Of a stretch of DNA of 64,000 bases, positions 15,974 to 24,556 are shown one piece after another. The notes below the pieces were generated by a model, which was not told the DNA's origin, did not search any database, and worked only from the letters and a program-made list of their open reading frames with translations. The stretch lies in NCBI GenBank assembly GCA_947624745.1, contig CANQLR010000003.1, forward strand, positions 1 through 64,000. Direction: 5' to 3'. The translations under genes and the position numbers were made by a program. Each line of letters opens with the position of its first letter. The first letter of the stretch is position 1. Source of the DNA: an uncultured Clostridia bacterium. GTDB lineage: Bacteria > Bacillota > Clostridia > Oscillospirales > Ruminococcaceae.

Positions 15974-17173
15974 TCAGATGAGCTTGAACCCCTCCTTGAC
16001 GAGGGCGTTTTTGATTTGGGCGATGTGCTCGAAGTTTCTGGTCTCGAGGGTGAGCCGCAGGTAGCAGCCGTTTACGTCCGCGCCCGCCCCGGAATGCTCG
16101 TGGAAGACTGCGGTGACGTTGCCGCCCTGTTCGGCGATGATCCTCGAAACGTTCATCAGCTGGCCGGGTTTGTCGACAAGTTCGATCTTGAGCTGGCAGT
16201 TTCTCCCGGACATAAGAAGGCCGCGGGTGATGACTCTCGAAAGTATCGTCACGTCGATGTTTCCGCCCGAAAGCAGGCAGACCGTCTTTTTGCCCTTGAG
16301 GTCGACCTTGTTGAACATTGCCGCCGCGACGGACACCGCGCCCGCGCCCTCGGTCACGAGCTTGTGCTGCTCCATAAGAGCCAAAATTGCGGCGGAGATC
16401 TCGTCGTCGGTCACGGTGACTATCTCGTCGACGTAATTTTTCACCGTTTCATAGGTGAGGCTGCCCGGCTCCTTTACCGCGATGCCGTCGGCGATGGTAA
16501 AAACGCTGTCGAGCTTTTCGACGTGCTCGTCCTGAATGGAGCGGAGCATCGAAGGCGCGCCGGATGCCTGAACGCCGTAGACCTTGATGTTCGGGTTGAG
16601 GTTTTTGACGGTGTAGGCGATCCCCGAGATAAGCCCGCCGCCGCCGATCGGAACGATGACCGCGTCCATGTCGGGTATCTGCTCGGCGAGCTCGAGCGCG
16701 ATGGTGCCCTGCCCCGCAATGACGTCGGGGTCGTCGAACGGGTGGATGAAGGTGTAGCCGAACTCGTCCCGAAGCGAGAGGGCCTTCTGGTAGGCGTCGT
16801 CGTAAACTCCCTCGACAAGGCAAATTTCCGCGCCGTAGCTCCTTGTGGCCTCGACCTTGGAAATGGGGGCGCTGTCGGGCAGGCAGATGACCGATTTTAT
16901 GCCGTTTTTCTGAGCCGCTAGCGCCACACCCTGGGCATGGTTCCCCGCCGAGCAGGCGATGACGCCGCGTGCGCGCTCCTCCGAGGACAGCCGGGACATC
17001 TTGTAGTACGCGCCCCTGACCTTGAACGAGCCGGTGATCTGCAAATTTTCGGTCTTGAGCCAGAGGTCGGTGCCGGGGGCGAGCTTCGGGGCCCGCAGCA
17101 CGTCGGTCTGTATCGCGACGTCCTTGAGGGCGTACCGCGCACGGTAGACGTTGTCAAGCGTTAATTCTGACAT
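15974..17173 (-). CDS. ilvA: threonine ammonia-lyase with C-terminal ACT domain
   Basis: This 399-residue PLP enzyme deaminates threonine to 2-oxobutanoate. Lys51 in SFKVRGAY binds PLP, CSAGNHAQG (74-82) and GGGGLISG (177-184) bind the cofactor phosphate, and a single ACT-type domain from about 325 gives the compact ilvA_1Cterm/TdcB-like form. It may serve isoleucine synthesis or catabolic threonine use; no other ilv genes are nearby. It leads the ilvA-nudix-ridA run, with its own promoter at 17214-17242. Confidence 0.93.
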   Translation of the reverse strand: MSELTLDNVYRARYALKDVAIQTDVLRAPKLAPGTDLWLKTENLQITGSFKVRGAYYKMSRLSSEERARGVIACSAGNHAQGVALAAQKNGIKSVICLPDSAPISKVEATRSYGAEICLVEGVYDDAYQKALSLRDEFGYTFIHPFDDPDVIAGQGTIALELAEQIPDMDAVIVPIGGGGLISGIAYTVKNLNPNIKVYGVQASGAPSMLRSIQDEHVEKLDSVFTIADGIAVKEPGSLTYETVKNYVDEIVTVTDDEISAAILALMEQHKLVTEGAGAVSVAAAMFNKVDLKGKKTVCLLSGGNIDVTILSRVITRGLLMSGRNCQLKIELVDKPGQLMNVSRIIAEQGGNVTAVFHEHSGAGADVNGCYLRLTLETRNFEHIAQIKNALVKEGFKLI

Positions 17174-17213
17174 TTTTTAGATACTCCTTTTGGTAATTTC
17201 GCCGATTTTGATT

Positions 17214-17242
17214 AGTATAGCACGATGAGAGGTGAAAGTCAA
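17214..17242 (-). promoter_or_regulatory. sigma-A promoter of the ilvA run
   Basis: On the minus strand TTGACT (17237-17242), 17 nt, TATACT (17214-17219). Confidence 0.8.
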
Positions 17243-17258
17243 GGGGGAGGGGTCCACG

Positions 17259-17368
17259 GGGAGTGTCCATTCTGACCACATTATAAAAAATTTTGTCTGA
17301 TGATTTGCCGCTACTAATTGTTTTCCTTTCCGCACTTTTCACTTAATGTGGGCGGGTTGGACACACCC
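17259..17368 (+). mobile_element. 110-bp MITE-like element, copy 1
   Basis: Bounded by GGGAGTGTCC and GGACACACCC, with inner arms CCACATTA and TAATGTGG. It is the reverse-complement counterpart of 44581-44690, the same length and nearly identical through the centre (for example TTTTGTCTGATGATTTGCCG). No open frame. It ends 14 nt upstream of the -35 box of the next gene. A non-autonomous transposon remnant is the simplest reading; no target duplication was seen. Confidence 0.75.
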
Positions 17369-17382
17369 TCCGCTATTCCCCC

Positions 17383-17411
17383 TTGACATCTCCTCCCTCA
17401 AGGTATATAAT
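17383..17411 (+). promoter_or_regulatory. sigma-A promoter of the membrane protein at 17450
   Basis: TTGACA, 17 nt, TATAAT, a full consensus match. Confidence 0.85.
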
Positions 17412-17449
17412 TACATCGTATCCACCTTAACCGTATCAAAGGAGTCACC

Positions 17450-18124
17450 ATGTCGCTTGAATCAATAAACCTCATGCCCGAGAGGCAGGAGCCGGAGCGG
17501 GAGCCCGCGGGGGCCGGGGCGGGGACCGGGGCGGAGCCGCAGGGCGGGGCGCGCCCGAACCTTAAAAAGTCCCCGGAGGCCCGGAAAAAACAGGAACAAT
17601 TCCTCCTGATACTCATAATCATCGTCGTCGCGGCGGGGGCGTTCATACTCTACCGAAACGGCGTTATCGGCGGAAATTCTGCCGAAAAGCCGGTCGAGGA
17701 GTACGTCTCGGCGATTTGCGCCGCCGATTTCGACCGCTTTGTCTCGACGATGCCGGAAAAAATTGCCGCCGATCACATCAGCGATCGCGACGGGCTCGGA
17801 CTGACCGGCGAGGAGTACATGCGCCGGCTTTACGCCGACTACTTCGCCGAATTCGGCGACAACATGCGCGCCGAGATCACATTCGGCGGAAAAAGCCGCC
17901 CGAACGCGGTCTACGTCGACAATTTCAAGCAGTCATATCTCGAGCTTTACGACGAGGAAATACCGATCTCCTCGGTATTCGAGGTCGACGCCGCGGTGAG
18001 ATTTTCGGGCGAGAAGTCGTCGGACAACATCGACCTTGAATTTTTTGTCATCAAGACGAAGGGCGACTGGAAGGTCGTCGGCGCGGACTATAAGACCGAG
18101 GACGCGGACGTCTCGGAACAGTAA
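17450..18124 (+). CDS. single-pass membrane protein with extracytoplasmic domain
   Basis: This 224-residue protein has a 45-residue Gly/Pro/Glu-rich cytoplasmic segment, a membrane helix at about 51-68 (LLILIIIVVAAGAFILY), and an outside domain of about 150 residues. The outside part begins EKPVEEYVSAICAADFDRF and ends in a beta strand with GDWKVVGAD, a pattern seen in NTF2-like or DUF4878-type lipoproteins and membrane proteins. The family is a guess. It is monocistronic with its own promoter and terminator. The function is unknown. Confidence 0.8.
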   Translation: MSLESINLMPERQEPEREPAGAGAGTGAEPQGGARPNLKKSPEARKKQEQFLLILIIIVVAAGAFILYRNGVIGGNSAEKPVEEYVSAICAADFDRFVSTMPEKIAADHISDRDGLGLTGEEYMRRLYADYFAEFGDNMRAEITFGGKSRPNAVYVDNFKQSYLELYDEEIPISSVFEVDAAVRFSGEKSSDNIDLEFFVIKTKGDWKVVGADYKTEDADVSEQ

Positions 18125-18130
18125 AATTAT

Positions 18131-18161
18131 TCCCGGGGAGGCGGCTTCCCGGGAGTTTTTT
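18131..18161 (+). terminator. intrinsic terminator upstream of the rnf operon
   Basis: A TCCCGGG/CCCGGGA-type stem followed by six T residues. Confidence 0.75.
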
Positions 18162-18191
18162 AAAAAAGTCGGTATAAAGTCCCGAAAAAGA

Positions 18192-18220
18192 TTGAAATTC
18201 GCGGGGAAGTATGCTATAAT
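18192..18220 (+). promoter_or_regulatory. sigma-A promoter of the rnf operon
   Basis: TTGAAA, 17 nt, TATAAT, 55 nt before rnfC. The ten genes from rnfC to the ECF S component are packed without a gap large enough for another obvious promoter. Confidence 0.85.
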
Positions 18221-18274
18221 GAAAATGTATAGGCATATCATCTTTATAACAAGGAACAACACGGAGGGATAAAA

Positions 18275-19606
18275 ATGCTCTCAAAAACATTTCGCGGAGG
18301 CGTGCACCCCGCGGATAAAAAGGAGCTCGCGGCGGGCGCCGAGACGGTGAGGTTAGAGGCCAAGGGCGAGCTTGAATTTCTGATGAACCAGCACATCGGC
18401 GCGCCCGCAAAGCCGCTTGTAGCGGTCGGGGACAGGGTGCTTTTGGGGCAGAGGATCGCCGAGGCCGGGGGATTCGTCTCGGCGGGGATATGCTGCTCCT
18501 GCTCGGGAACGGTAAAGGCCGTTTCCCCGATGGTCACCCAGACCGGCGACGAGGCCATGGCGATAGTCGTCGAAAACGACAGCGAATACGAAGCGGTCGA
18601 GGGCTACGGCGAGCCCCGCGACTACACAAAAATGTCCAAGGAAGAAATCATAAAGGCGGTCGCGGACGCCGGTATCGTCGGCATGGGCGGCGCGGGCTTC
18701 CCGACGGCGGTGAAGCTCACCGTCAAGGACGGCGTGAAGATAGATCATATCATCTGCAACGCCGCCGAGTGCGAGCCTTATATAACCTGCGACTATCGGC
18801 TGATGCTCGAGCGCGCGGACGACGCGGTCCTCGGCATGAAGATACTTTTACATGTTTTTCCCGAGGCCAAGGGCGTTTTCGGCGTCGAGGACAACAAGCC
18901 CCTCGGGATAGAGTCGCTCGCAAAGGCCTGCGAGGGCTCCGAAAAAATTTCGGTTCAGCCGCTTAAGAAAAAATACCCGCAGGGCGGCGAGAGAATGCTC
19001 ATCTACGCCGTCACGAAGCGAAAGATCAACTCCAAAATGCTCCCGGCGGACGCGGGCTGCGTGGTCGTGAACTATTCGACCCTCATCGCCATCGCCGAGG
19101 CGGTCGCGAAGAACATGCCCCTCACCCGCAGGGTCGTCACCGTCACCGGGGACTGCGTAAAGACCCCCTCGAACTTCGACGTCCCGATCGGCATAAAAGT
19201 ATCTGAACTTATCGAAGCCGCGGGCGGTTTCACGGTTGAGCCGGAGGAGATCATCTTCGGCGGGCCGATGATGGGCGCCGCGGTCTATACGACCGATCTT
19301 CCCGTCACAAAGACCACGAGCTGCGTTTTATGTCTTTCAAAGGACGAATCGAAAGGGTGTGAACCGACCGAGTGCATTCGCTGCGGACAGTGCCTCTACG
19401 CCTGCCCCGAGCACCTTATGCCGATCGAGCTCAAAAACTCCGCCGACAGGCTCGACTACGACAAATTCGAGAAGCTTGGCGGACTCGAGTGCATAGGCTG
19501 CGGCTGCTGCACCTATATCTGCCCCGCGAAAAGGCGGCTTTCCCAGTCGATAACCATGATGAAGCGCTACGTTCTGGCGGAAAAGAAGAAAGGAGCGGCA
19601 AAATGA
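18275..19606 (+). CDS. rnfC: Rnf electron transport complex subunit C
   Basis: This 443-residue peripheral subunit of the Rnf ferredoxin:NAD+ oxidoreductase carries the NADH/FMN-binding domain related to complex I NuoF. The flavin/NAD loop GMGGAGFPTAVKL lies at about 136-148, and two [4Fe-4S] sites near the C-terminus read CIRCGQCLYACP and CIGCGCCTYICP. It is compact and lacks the long C-terminal repeats of proteobacterial RsxC. The ATG at 18275 follows GGAGGG. Its TGA overlaps the ATG of rnfD by 4 bases. Confidence 0.96.
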   Translation: MLSKTFRGGVHPADKKELAAGAETVRLEAKGELEFLMNQHIGAPAKPLVAVGDRVLLGQRIAEAGGFVSAGICCSCSGTVKAVSPMVTQTGDEAMAIVVENDSEYEAVEGYGEPRDYTKMSKEEIIKAVADAGIVGMGGAGFPTAVKLTVKDGVKIDHIICNAAECEPYITCDYRLMLERADDAVLGMKILLHVFPEAKGVFGVEDNKPLGIESLAKACEGSEKISVQPLKKKYPQGGERMLIYAVTKRKINSKMLPADAGCVVVNYSTLIAIAEAVAKNMPLTRRVVTVTGDCVKTPSNFDVPIGIKVSELIEAAGGFTVEPEEIIFGGPMMGAAVYTTDLPVTKTTSCVLCLSKDESKGCEPTECIRCGQCLYACPEHLMPIELKNSADRLDYDKFEKLGGLECIGCGCCTYICPAKRRLSQSITMMKRYVLAEKKKGAAK

Positions 19607-20559
19607 AGCTGAATATCTCGATATCTCCGCACATACGCTCCCGCCGCACCACTACGACAGTAATGCTCGACGTAATAATAGCGCTCCTCCCGTCGGTGAT
19701 AGTCGGCGTGTGGGTGTTTGGCGCGAGGGCTTTTGCGATAACCATGCTCTCGGTGACGAGCTGCGTGGCATCGGAATACATATACGAAAAAATTCTCAAA
19801 AAACCGATAACGGTGGGCGATCTCTCCGCCGTCGTCACGGGGCTGATACTTGCCGTGAACCTCTACTCCACCGCCCCGTGGTGGCTCCCGGTTTTGGGAG
19901 GAGCGTTTGCGATAATCGTCGTAAAAATGCTCTACGGCGGCATCGGCCAGAACTTCATGAACCCGGCGCTTGCGGCCCGCTGCTTCCTGCTTTTAAGCTT
20001 CACGAGGATAATGACCGACTACCCCAAGATCGACGGCGTATCCTCGGCGACCCCTCTCACTCTGATAAAGCAGGATCCGACCGCGACGGTCCCGCTCTCC
20101 GACCTTCTTTTGGGAACGCACTCCGGCACCATCGGCGAGACCTCGGCGATAGCGATACTCATCGGCGCAATATATCTCTGCGCCCGTGGGATAATCAAGC
20201 CCCGCGAGCCTCTTTCGGTAATTCTTTCGACCGGCGTTTTCGTGACGCTCTTCAGCCTCGTTCAGGGCAGACCCGTCACCCTTGATTTCCTCCTCGTTCA
20301 TATGCTCGGCGGAGGAATGCTCTTAGGCGCCGTTTTCATGGCATCCGACTATGCGACCACCCCCGTGACACCGTGGGGACAGGTGATATTTGGGTGCTGC
20401 GTCGGCTTTATAACCGCGCTGATACGCTGCGTCGGCGGCGGGGTCGAGGGAATGAGCTACGCGATACTCATCTCGAATCTTTTAACCCCGTTTATTGAAA
20501 AGCTCACAACGCCCCGCCCGTTCGGGACGTCGCCCCAAAAAAAGGAGGGTGCGAAATGA
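19603..20559 (+). CDS. rnfD: Rnf electron transport complex subunit D
   Basis: This 318-residue polytopic subunit starts at 19603 in the ATGA overlap with rnfC, with GGAGCGG upstream. Nine or so hydrophobic helices are visible. DGVSSATPL contains the covalent-FMN acceptor Thr150 expected for RnfD/NqrB, which ApbE encoded downstream would modify. GQNFMNPALAARC and VTPWGQ are family motifs. It forms part of the membrane ion channel with RnfA and RnfE. Confidence 0.96.
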   Translation: MKLNISISPHIRSRRTTTTVMLDVIIALLPSVIVGVWVFGARAFAITMLSVTSCVASEYIYEKILKKPITVGDLSAVVTGLILAVNLYSTAPWWLPVLGGAFAIIVVKMLYGGIGQNFMNPALAARCFLLLSFTRIMTDYPKIDGVSSATPLTLIKQDPTATVPLSDLLLGTHSGTIGETSAIAILIGAIYLCARGIIKPREPLSVILSTGVFVTLFSLVQGRPVTLDFLLVHMLGGGMLLGAVFMASDYATTPVTPWGQVIFGCCVGFITALIRCVGGGVEGMSYAILISNLLTPFIEKLTTPRPFGTSPQKKEGAK

Positions 20560-21146
20560 TGATGAAAACGATCATAAAGGACACCCTCGCGCTGGTAGTC
20601 ATAACCGTCGTCGCAGGGCTCTGCCTCTCGACGGTGCACGAGCTGACCGCCGACACCATCTCGGCCGCGGAGGCCGAGGAGCGGCTTGCCTCCTATCGCG
20701 TTGTCTTCCCCGAAGCTAAGGACTTCGAGCCCGCCGATATACCCTCCGGCGTTTCTCTCCCCGACGGCGTTACCGTGGGCGAGGCGCTCTATGCGCTCGG
20801 CGAGAGCGGCGAAAAGCTCGGCTGCGTGATATCCTCGACCTCGGCAAACGGCTACGGCGGAAACATCACCCTCTCGGTGGGCGTTGACTTAAATAACACC
20901 GTCACCGGAATGACCGTCACCGCGATGTCCGAAAGCCCCGGCTTCGGCTCGCACTGTCAGGACGATGAGTTTCAGGAGCAGTTCAAGGGCGTTTCCGGCG
21001 AGGTCAGATACGTCAGCGGCGGAAAATCCGCCCCGAACGAGATAGACATGATATCCGGCGCGACGTTTACATCAAGCGCCGTCACCGACGCGGTGAACGG
21101 AGCCCTGAAGACCGCCGGCGAGCTTTTGGGAGGTGAGACGAGATGA
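20556..21146 (+). CDS. rnfG: Rnf electron transport complex subunit G (covalent flavin)
   Basis: This 196-residue protein has one N-terminal membrane helix (about 8-28) and an extracytoplasmic FMN-binding domain. SGATFTS places the covalently flavinylated Thr at 170, in the usual D-x-x-S-G-A-T context for ApbE substrates. SESPGFGSHC is another family motif. Three Met codons begin the frame (MMMK); the first overlaps the rnfD stop. RnfG accepts electrons on the outer face before they return to RnfD. Confidence 0.95.
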   Translation: MMMKTIIKDTLALVVITVVAGLCLSTVHELTADTISAAEAEERLASYRVVFPEAKDFEPADIPSGVSLPDGVTVGEALYALGESGEKLGCVISSTSANGYGGNITLSVGVDLNNTVTGMTVTAMSESPGFGSHCQDDEFQEQFKGVSGEVRYVSGGKSAPNEIDMISGATFTSSAVTDAVNGALKTAGELLGGETR

Positions 21147-21832
21147 AGGAAAACACACCGATAGAACGCCTTTACAACGGCATTTTAAAGGAAAACCCGA
21201 CCTTCGTTTTAATGCTCGGAATGTGCCCGACCCTTGCGGTCACGACAAGCGCGATAAACGGCGTGGGAATGGGCCTTTCGACCTGCGCGGTGCTGATGAT
21301 GTCGAACCTCATCATCTCGCTCCTGAGAAAATTCATACCCGACCGCGTGAGAATGCCCGCCTACATCGTCGTCGTCGCGAGCTTTGTCACGATCGTCGAA
21401 ATGCTGATGCAGGCCTACGTCCGCTCGGTCTATACGGCGCTCGGGCTCTATATCCCGCTGATCGTCGTAAACTGCATAATCCTCGGCCGCGCTGAGAGCT
21501 ACGCCTCGAAAAACAAGCCCCTCGCCTCCTTCTTCGACGGGCTCGGAATGGGCCTCGGCTTCACCCTCGCGCTGACTATAATTGGCGCCGTGAGGGAGCT
21601 TCTGGGCGCGGGCGAGATCTTCGGCTTCAGGGTCATGCCCGAGAGCTTCGAGCCGGTTTCCATCATGGTAATGGCCCCCGGCGCGTTCTTCGTCCTCTCG
21701 ATCCTCTGCGCGCTCCAAAACAAGTTCAAGGCGCCCTCCGCCACGAATCACGGCGACAAATTCTGCGAGGGCAACTGCGCCTCCTGCATGGATAAGACCT
21801 GCCACATCATGGAAAGGAGCGAGGATAAATGA
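21143..21832 (+). CDS. rnfE: Rnf electron transport complex subunit E
   Basis: This 229-residue six-helix membrane subunit is of the RnfE/NqrD family. LYNGILKENPTFVLMLGMCP at the N-terminus and the half-helix region with conserved Cys match the RnfA/RnfE pair that holds an intramembrane iron-sulfur cluster. The C-terminal tail has an unusual Cys-rich stretch (CEGNCASCMDKTCH) after the last helix, found in some Clostridial RnfE and possibly metal-binding. It overlaps both neighbours by 4 bases. Confidence 0.95.
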   Translation: MKENTPIERLYNGILKENPTFVLMLGMCPTLAVTTSAINGVGMGLSTCAVLMMSNLIISLLRKFIPDRVRMPAYIVVVASFVTIVEMLMQAYVRSVYTALGLYIPLIVVNCIILGRAESYASKNKPLASFFDGLGMGLGFTLALTIIGAVRELLGAGEIFGFRVMPESFEPVSIMVMAPGAFFVLSILCALQNKFKAPSATNHGDKFCEGNCASCMDKTCHIMERSEDK

Positions 21833-22413
21833 GCTTTTTCTCCACCCTGTTTTTGGGGATAATCTCCGCGGCGCTGGTAAATAACGTCGTTCTAAGCCGA
21901 TTTTTGGGTCTCTGCCCGTTTTTGGGAGTGTCGAAAAAGACCTCTACCGCCGTCGGCATGGGCACCGCCGTCATCGCGGTCATCACCCTTTCCTCGGCGA
22001 TAACCTTCGTCATCGACCACTTTATCCTCCGCGAAAATCTTCGCTACCTCCGCACCATCGTCTTTATCCTCATCATCGCGGCGCTGGTCCAGACGGTCGA
22101 GATAATCCTCAAGAAAAAGATACCCTCGCTCTACAAGGCTCTCGGCGTGTATCTTCCGCTAATAACGACCAACTGCGCGGTCTTAGGCGTCGCGATAGAC
22201 TCGGCCCAGAAGAGCTACACCTTCGTCGAGACGATGGTCTACTCGGTCGGCACGGCTGTCGGATTTTTGGTCGCGATAGTCCTGATGTCCGGCATCCGCG
22301 AGCGGATAGAGCACAACGACATTCCCGAGAGCTTTAAGGGCATGCCGATAGTTTTGGTGACCGCCGGGCTGATGGCGATAGCGTTCTTCGGCTTCAAGGG
22401 CACAATAGGTTAA
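21829..22413 (+). CDS. rnfA: Rnf electron transport complex subunit A
   Basis: This 194-residue six-helix subunit has NNVVLSRFLGLCPFLGVS at about 18-35 and LPLITTNCAVLGVAI, the two inverted half-helix motifs whose Cys residues ligate the central cluster with RnfE. It overlaps rnfE by 4 bases. The spacing to rnfB is 11 bases, with GGAGG just before its ATG. Confidence 0.96.
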   Translation: MSFFSTLFLGIISAALVNNVVLSRFLGLCPFLGVSKKTSTAVGMGTAVIAVITLSSAITFVIDHFILRENLRYLRTIVFILIIAALVQTVEIILKKKIPSLYKALGVYLPLITTNCAVLGVAIDSAQKSYTFVETMVYSVGTAVGFLVAIVLMSGIRERIEHNDIPESFKGMPIVLVTAGLMAIAFFGFKGTIG

Positions 22414-22424
22414 GGAGGTTAGTT

Positions 22425-23222
22425 ATGCTGATACCGATTCTTCTTGCCTGCGCCGTCATCGGCGTGATAAGTATAATCATCGGGCTGGTGCTCGGGGTGA
22501 TGTCCGAAAAATTCAGGATCGAGGAGGACCCCCGCGAGCACGCGATAAGGGAGCTTTTGGCCGGCTCGAACTGCGGAGGCTGCGGCTATGCGGGCTGCGA
22601 CGCCTACGCCCACGCCATCGTCTATGACGGCGCCGACCCCACGCTCTGCGCGCCCTGCCACGAAAAATCGAAAATCGGCGCGATAATGGGGCTTGACATC
22701 AAGGACACCGAAAAGCTCGTCGCGTTCGTGAAGTGCTCCGGAAACTGCCATACCGCGCTCGACAACTACATCTACACCGACGGACGGGACTGCCGCATAG
22801 CCTATTCCGCCCCCGGCCACGGCGCGAAAAAGTGCGGATTCGGCTGCTGCGGGCTCGGCACCTGTGCCTCGGTCTGCCCCCACGACGCGATAAGGATAAT
22901 CGACGGCCTCGCGCATATCGATCGCTCGAAGTGCATGGCCTGCGGGCTCTGCGTGTCGGTCTGCCCGAACAAGCTCATCGAGATCATTCCCGACCGCGCG
23001 CCATACGTCGTCGCCTGCTCCTCGAAGTGGAAGGGCAAGAACGTCAAGGCGGCCTGCTCGGTCGGCTGCATCGGCTGCGGAATGTGCCAGAGGGTCTGCG
23101 AGCACGACGCGATACACGTCACCGACAACCTTGCGAAAATTGACTATTCCAAATGTGTGGGCTGCGGCAAGTGCGCCGAAAAGTGCCCCTGCAAGATAAT
23201 AACTATAGGTCATAAAGAATGA
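22425..23222 (+). CDS. rnfB: Rnf electron transport complex subunit B (polyferredoxin)
   Basis: This 265-residue protein has an N-terminal membrane helix, then NCGGCGYAGCDAYAHAI with a downstream Cys for the first [4Fe-4S] cluster, and several ferredoxin-type motifs: CGFGCCGLGTCASVCP, CMACGLCVSVCP, CIGCGMCQRVC and CVGCGKCAEKCPC. It is longer than enteric RsxB and matches Clostridial RnfB. It is the entry point for electrons from reduced ferredoxin on the cytoplasmic side. Its TGA overlaps the apbE start. Confidence 0.96.
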   Translation: MLIPILLACAVIGVISIIIGLVLGVMSEKFRIEEDPREHAIRELLAGSNCGGCGYAGCDAYAHAIVYDGADPTLCAPCHEKSKIGAIMGLDIKDTEKLVAFVKCSGNCHTALDNYIYTDGRDCRIAYSAPGHGAKKCGFGCCGLGTCASVCPHDAIRIIDGLAHIDRSKCMACGLCVSVCPNKLIEIIPDRAPYVVACSSKWKGKNVKAACSVGCIGCGMCQRVCEHDAIHVTDNLAKIDYSKCVGCGKCAEKCPCKIITIGHKE

Positions 23223-24193
23223 AAAAATTACTTGCAGTATTACTGTGCCTGACCTTCCTCACCGGGTGTTCCCGTCGGCCGACGCGGTTCAGCGCCGTAT
23301 ATACCGACGTTTTCGACACCGTGACGGAATTTACGGCATACTGTCAAAGCAGCGAGGAATTTGAAAAATATTCCGGGCAGCTTCACGGTGAACTCCTGCG
23401 GCTGCACGGAATTTTTGACATATACTCATATTGCGACGGGATCAACAACGCCCGCTCTCTCAACGAAGCAGGCGAGCCGATAGTGATCCCCGCCGAGCTT
23501 ATGGAAGTAATTGCCTCCGGGCTTTCGTGGTATGACGAGACGGGCGGGAAGCTCGACCTCGCGCTCGGCAGCGTTCTGCGCCTCTGGGAAGACTGCCGCG
23601 AAAAGGGCGTCCTGCCCGACGATAGCGAGCTTAAGGCCCGGGCGGAGCATATCTCCCCGGAAAATATCGTCATCGAGGGCGAGACCTGCTATTTAAGCGA
23701 CCCCGAAACGAGCCTCGACTTCGGGGCTCTCGCGAAGGGCTACGCGGCGGAAAAATGCGCCGAAATGCTCGAAGGCGCGGGGCTTTCGGATTTTGCGATC
23801 TCCTGCGGCGGAAACGTCGTGACAAGGGGGAAAAAGCCCTCGGGCAGCTGGGAAATAGCCGTCGAGGACCCGAACGGAGGCTTTGCCGCGACGGTGAAGG
23901 TCTCGGGGCTCGCGGTCGTCACGAGCGGGGACTACCAGCGGTTTTACGAGGTCGACGGGGTGCGCTATCACCACATCATCGACCCCGACACGCTCTATCC
24001 GGCGTCGCTCTGGCGGTCGGTGACGGTCGTTTCGCCCTCCTCGGCGGAGGCGGACGCGCTCTCGACGGCGCTTTTCTGCCTCGACCTTGAAACGGGGCGG
24101 GAGCTCTGCAAAAATCACGGTGCCGAGGCGATGTGGATAGACAAGGACGGCAACGTCACCGAGACGGACGGCTTCGGGGAGCTGAAAAAATGA
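23219..24193 (+). CDS. apbE: FAD:protein FMN transferase (ApbE lipoprotein)
   Basis: This 324-residue lipoprotein has a lipobox ending FLTGC with Cys17. It belongs to the ApbE/FmnB family, which transfers FMN from FAD to Thr in extracytoplasmic proteins. DFGALAKGYAAEK and ISCGGNVVTRG are family motifs, and HHIIDPDT is the Mg/catalytic region. Within this operon it is the expected maturase of RnfD Thr150 and RnfG Thr170. It is joined by 4-base overlaps to rnfB and the NusG-II gene, so stoichiometry may be coupled. Confidence 0.95.
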   Translation: MKKLLAVLLCLTFLTGCSRRPTRFSAVYTDVFDTVTEFTAYCQSSEEFEKYSGQLHGELLRLHGIFDIYSYCDGINNARSLNEAGEPIVIPAELMEVIASGLSWYDETGGKLDLALGSVLRLWEDCREKGVLPDDSELKARAEHISPENIVIEGETCYLSDPETSLDFGALAKGYAAEKCAEMLEGAGLSDFAISCGGNVVTRGKKPSGSWEIAVEDPNGGFAATVKVSGLAVVTSGDYQRFYEVDGVRYHHIIDPDTLYPASLWRSVTVVSPSSAEADALSTALFCLDLETGRELCKNHGAEAMWIDKDGNVTETDGFGELKK

Positions 24194-24546
24194 GCGGAAG
24201 TATCATAAAAAAGGGCGATATAGCCGTAATTTCGGCGGGTATCCTGCTGTCGGCGCTGCTTTTTGCGGCGAGCATTATCCCGACAAAAAGCGGAAGCGCC
24301 GTCGAAATTTCCCTCGGCGGCGAGGCGGTGGAGGTCCTGCCTCTCGATGAGGACAGGACTTTCGAGGTCGGCGGCGCGCTCACCGTGGTCATAAAAAACG
24401 GCGAGGCGAGCGTTTCGGGCGCGGTCTGCCGCGGGAAGCTCTGCGAAAAGCACAGGCCGATAAGCCGCGCGGGCGAGGTCATCGTCTGCGCGCCGGGCGG
24501 CGTTGTCATACGGGTGCTCGGCGAGGGCCCCGACTTTGTTTTGTGA
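24190..24546 (+). CDS. NusG domain II-containing membrane-anchored protein (EetA-like)
   Basis: This 118-residue protein starts at 24190 in the ATGA overlap with apbE. It has one membrane helix (about 11-29) and an outside domain matching NusG domain II. The core is EVGGALTVVIKNGEASV, then Cys80-x4-Cys85, HRPISRAGEVIVCAPGG (Cys100) and VVIRV. No RNA-polymerase-binding NGN domain is present, so it is not a transcription factor. Proteins of this type sit beside ApbE and Gx transporters and, from memory, match EetA in flavin-based extracellular electron transfer loci. The molecular role is unknown. Confidence 0.85.
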   Translation: MSGSIIKKGDIAVISAGILLSALLFAASIIPTKSGSAVEISLGGEAVEVLPLDEDRTFEVGGALTVVIKNGEASVSGAVCRGKLCEKHRPISRAGEVIVCAPGGVVIRVLGEGPDFVL

Positions 24547-24556
24547 GGTGAGGGCG

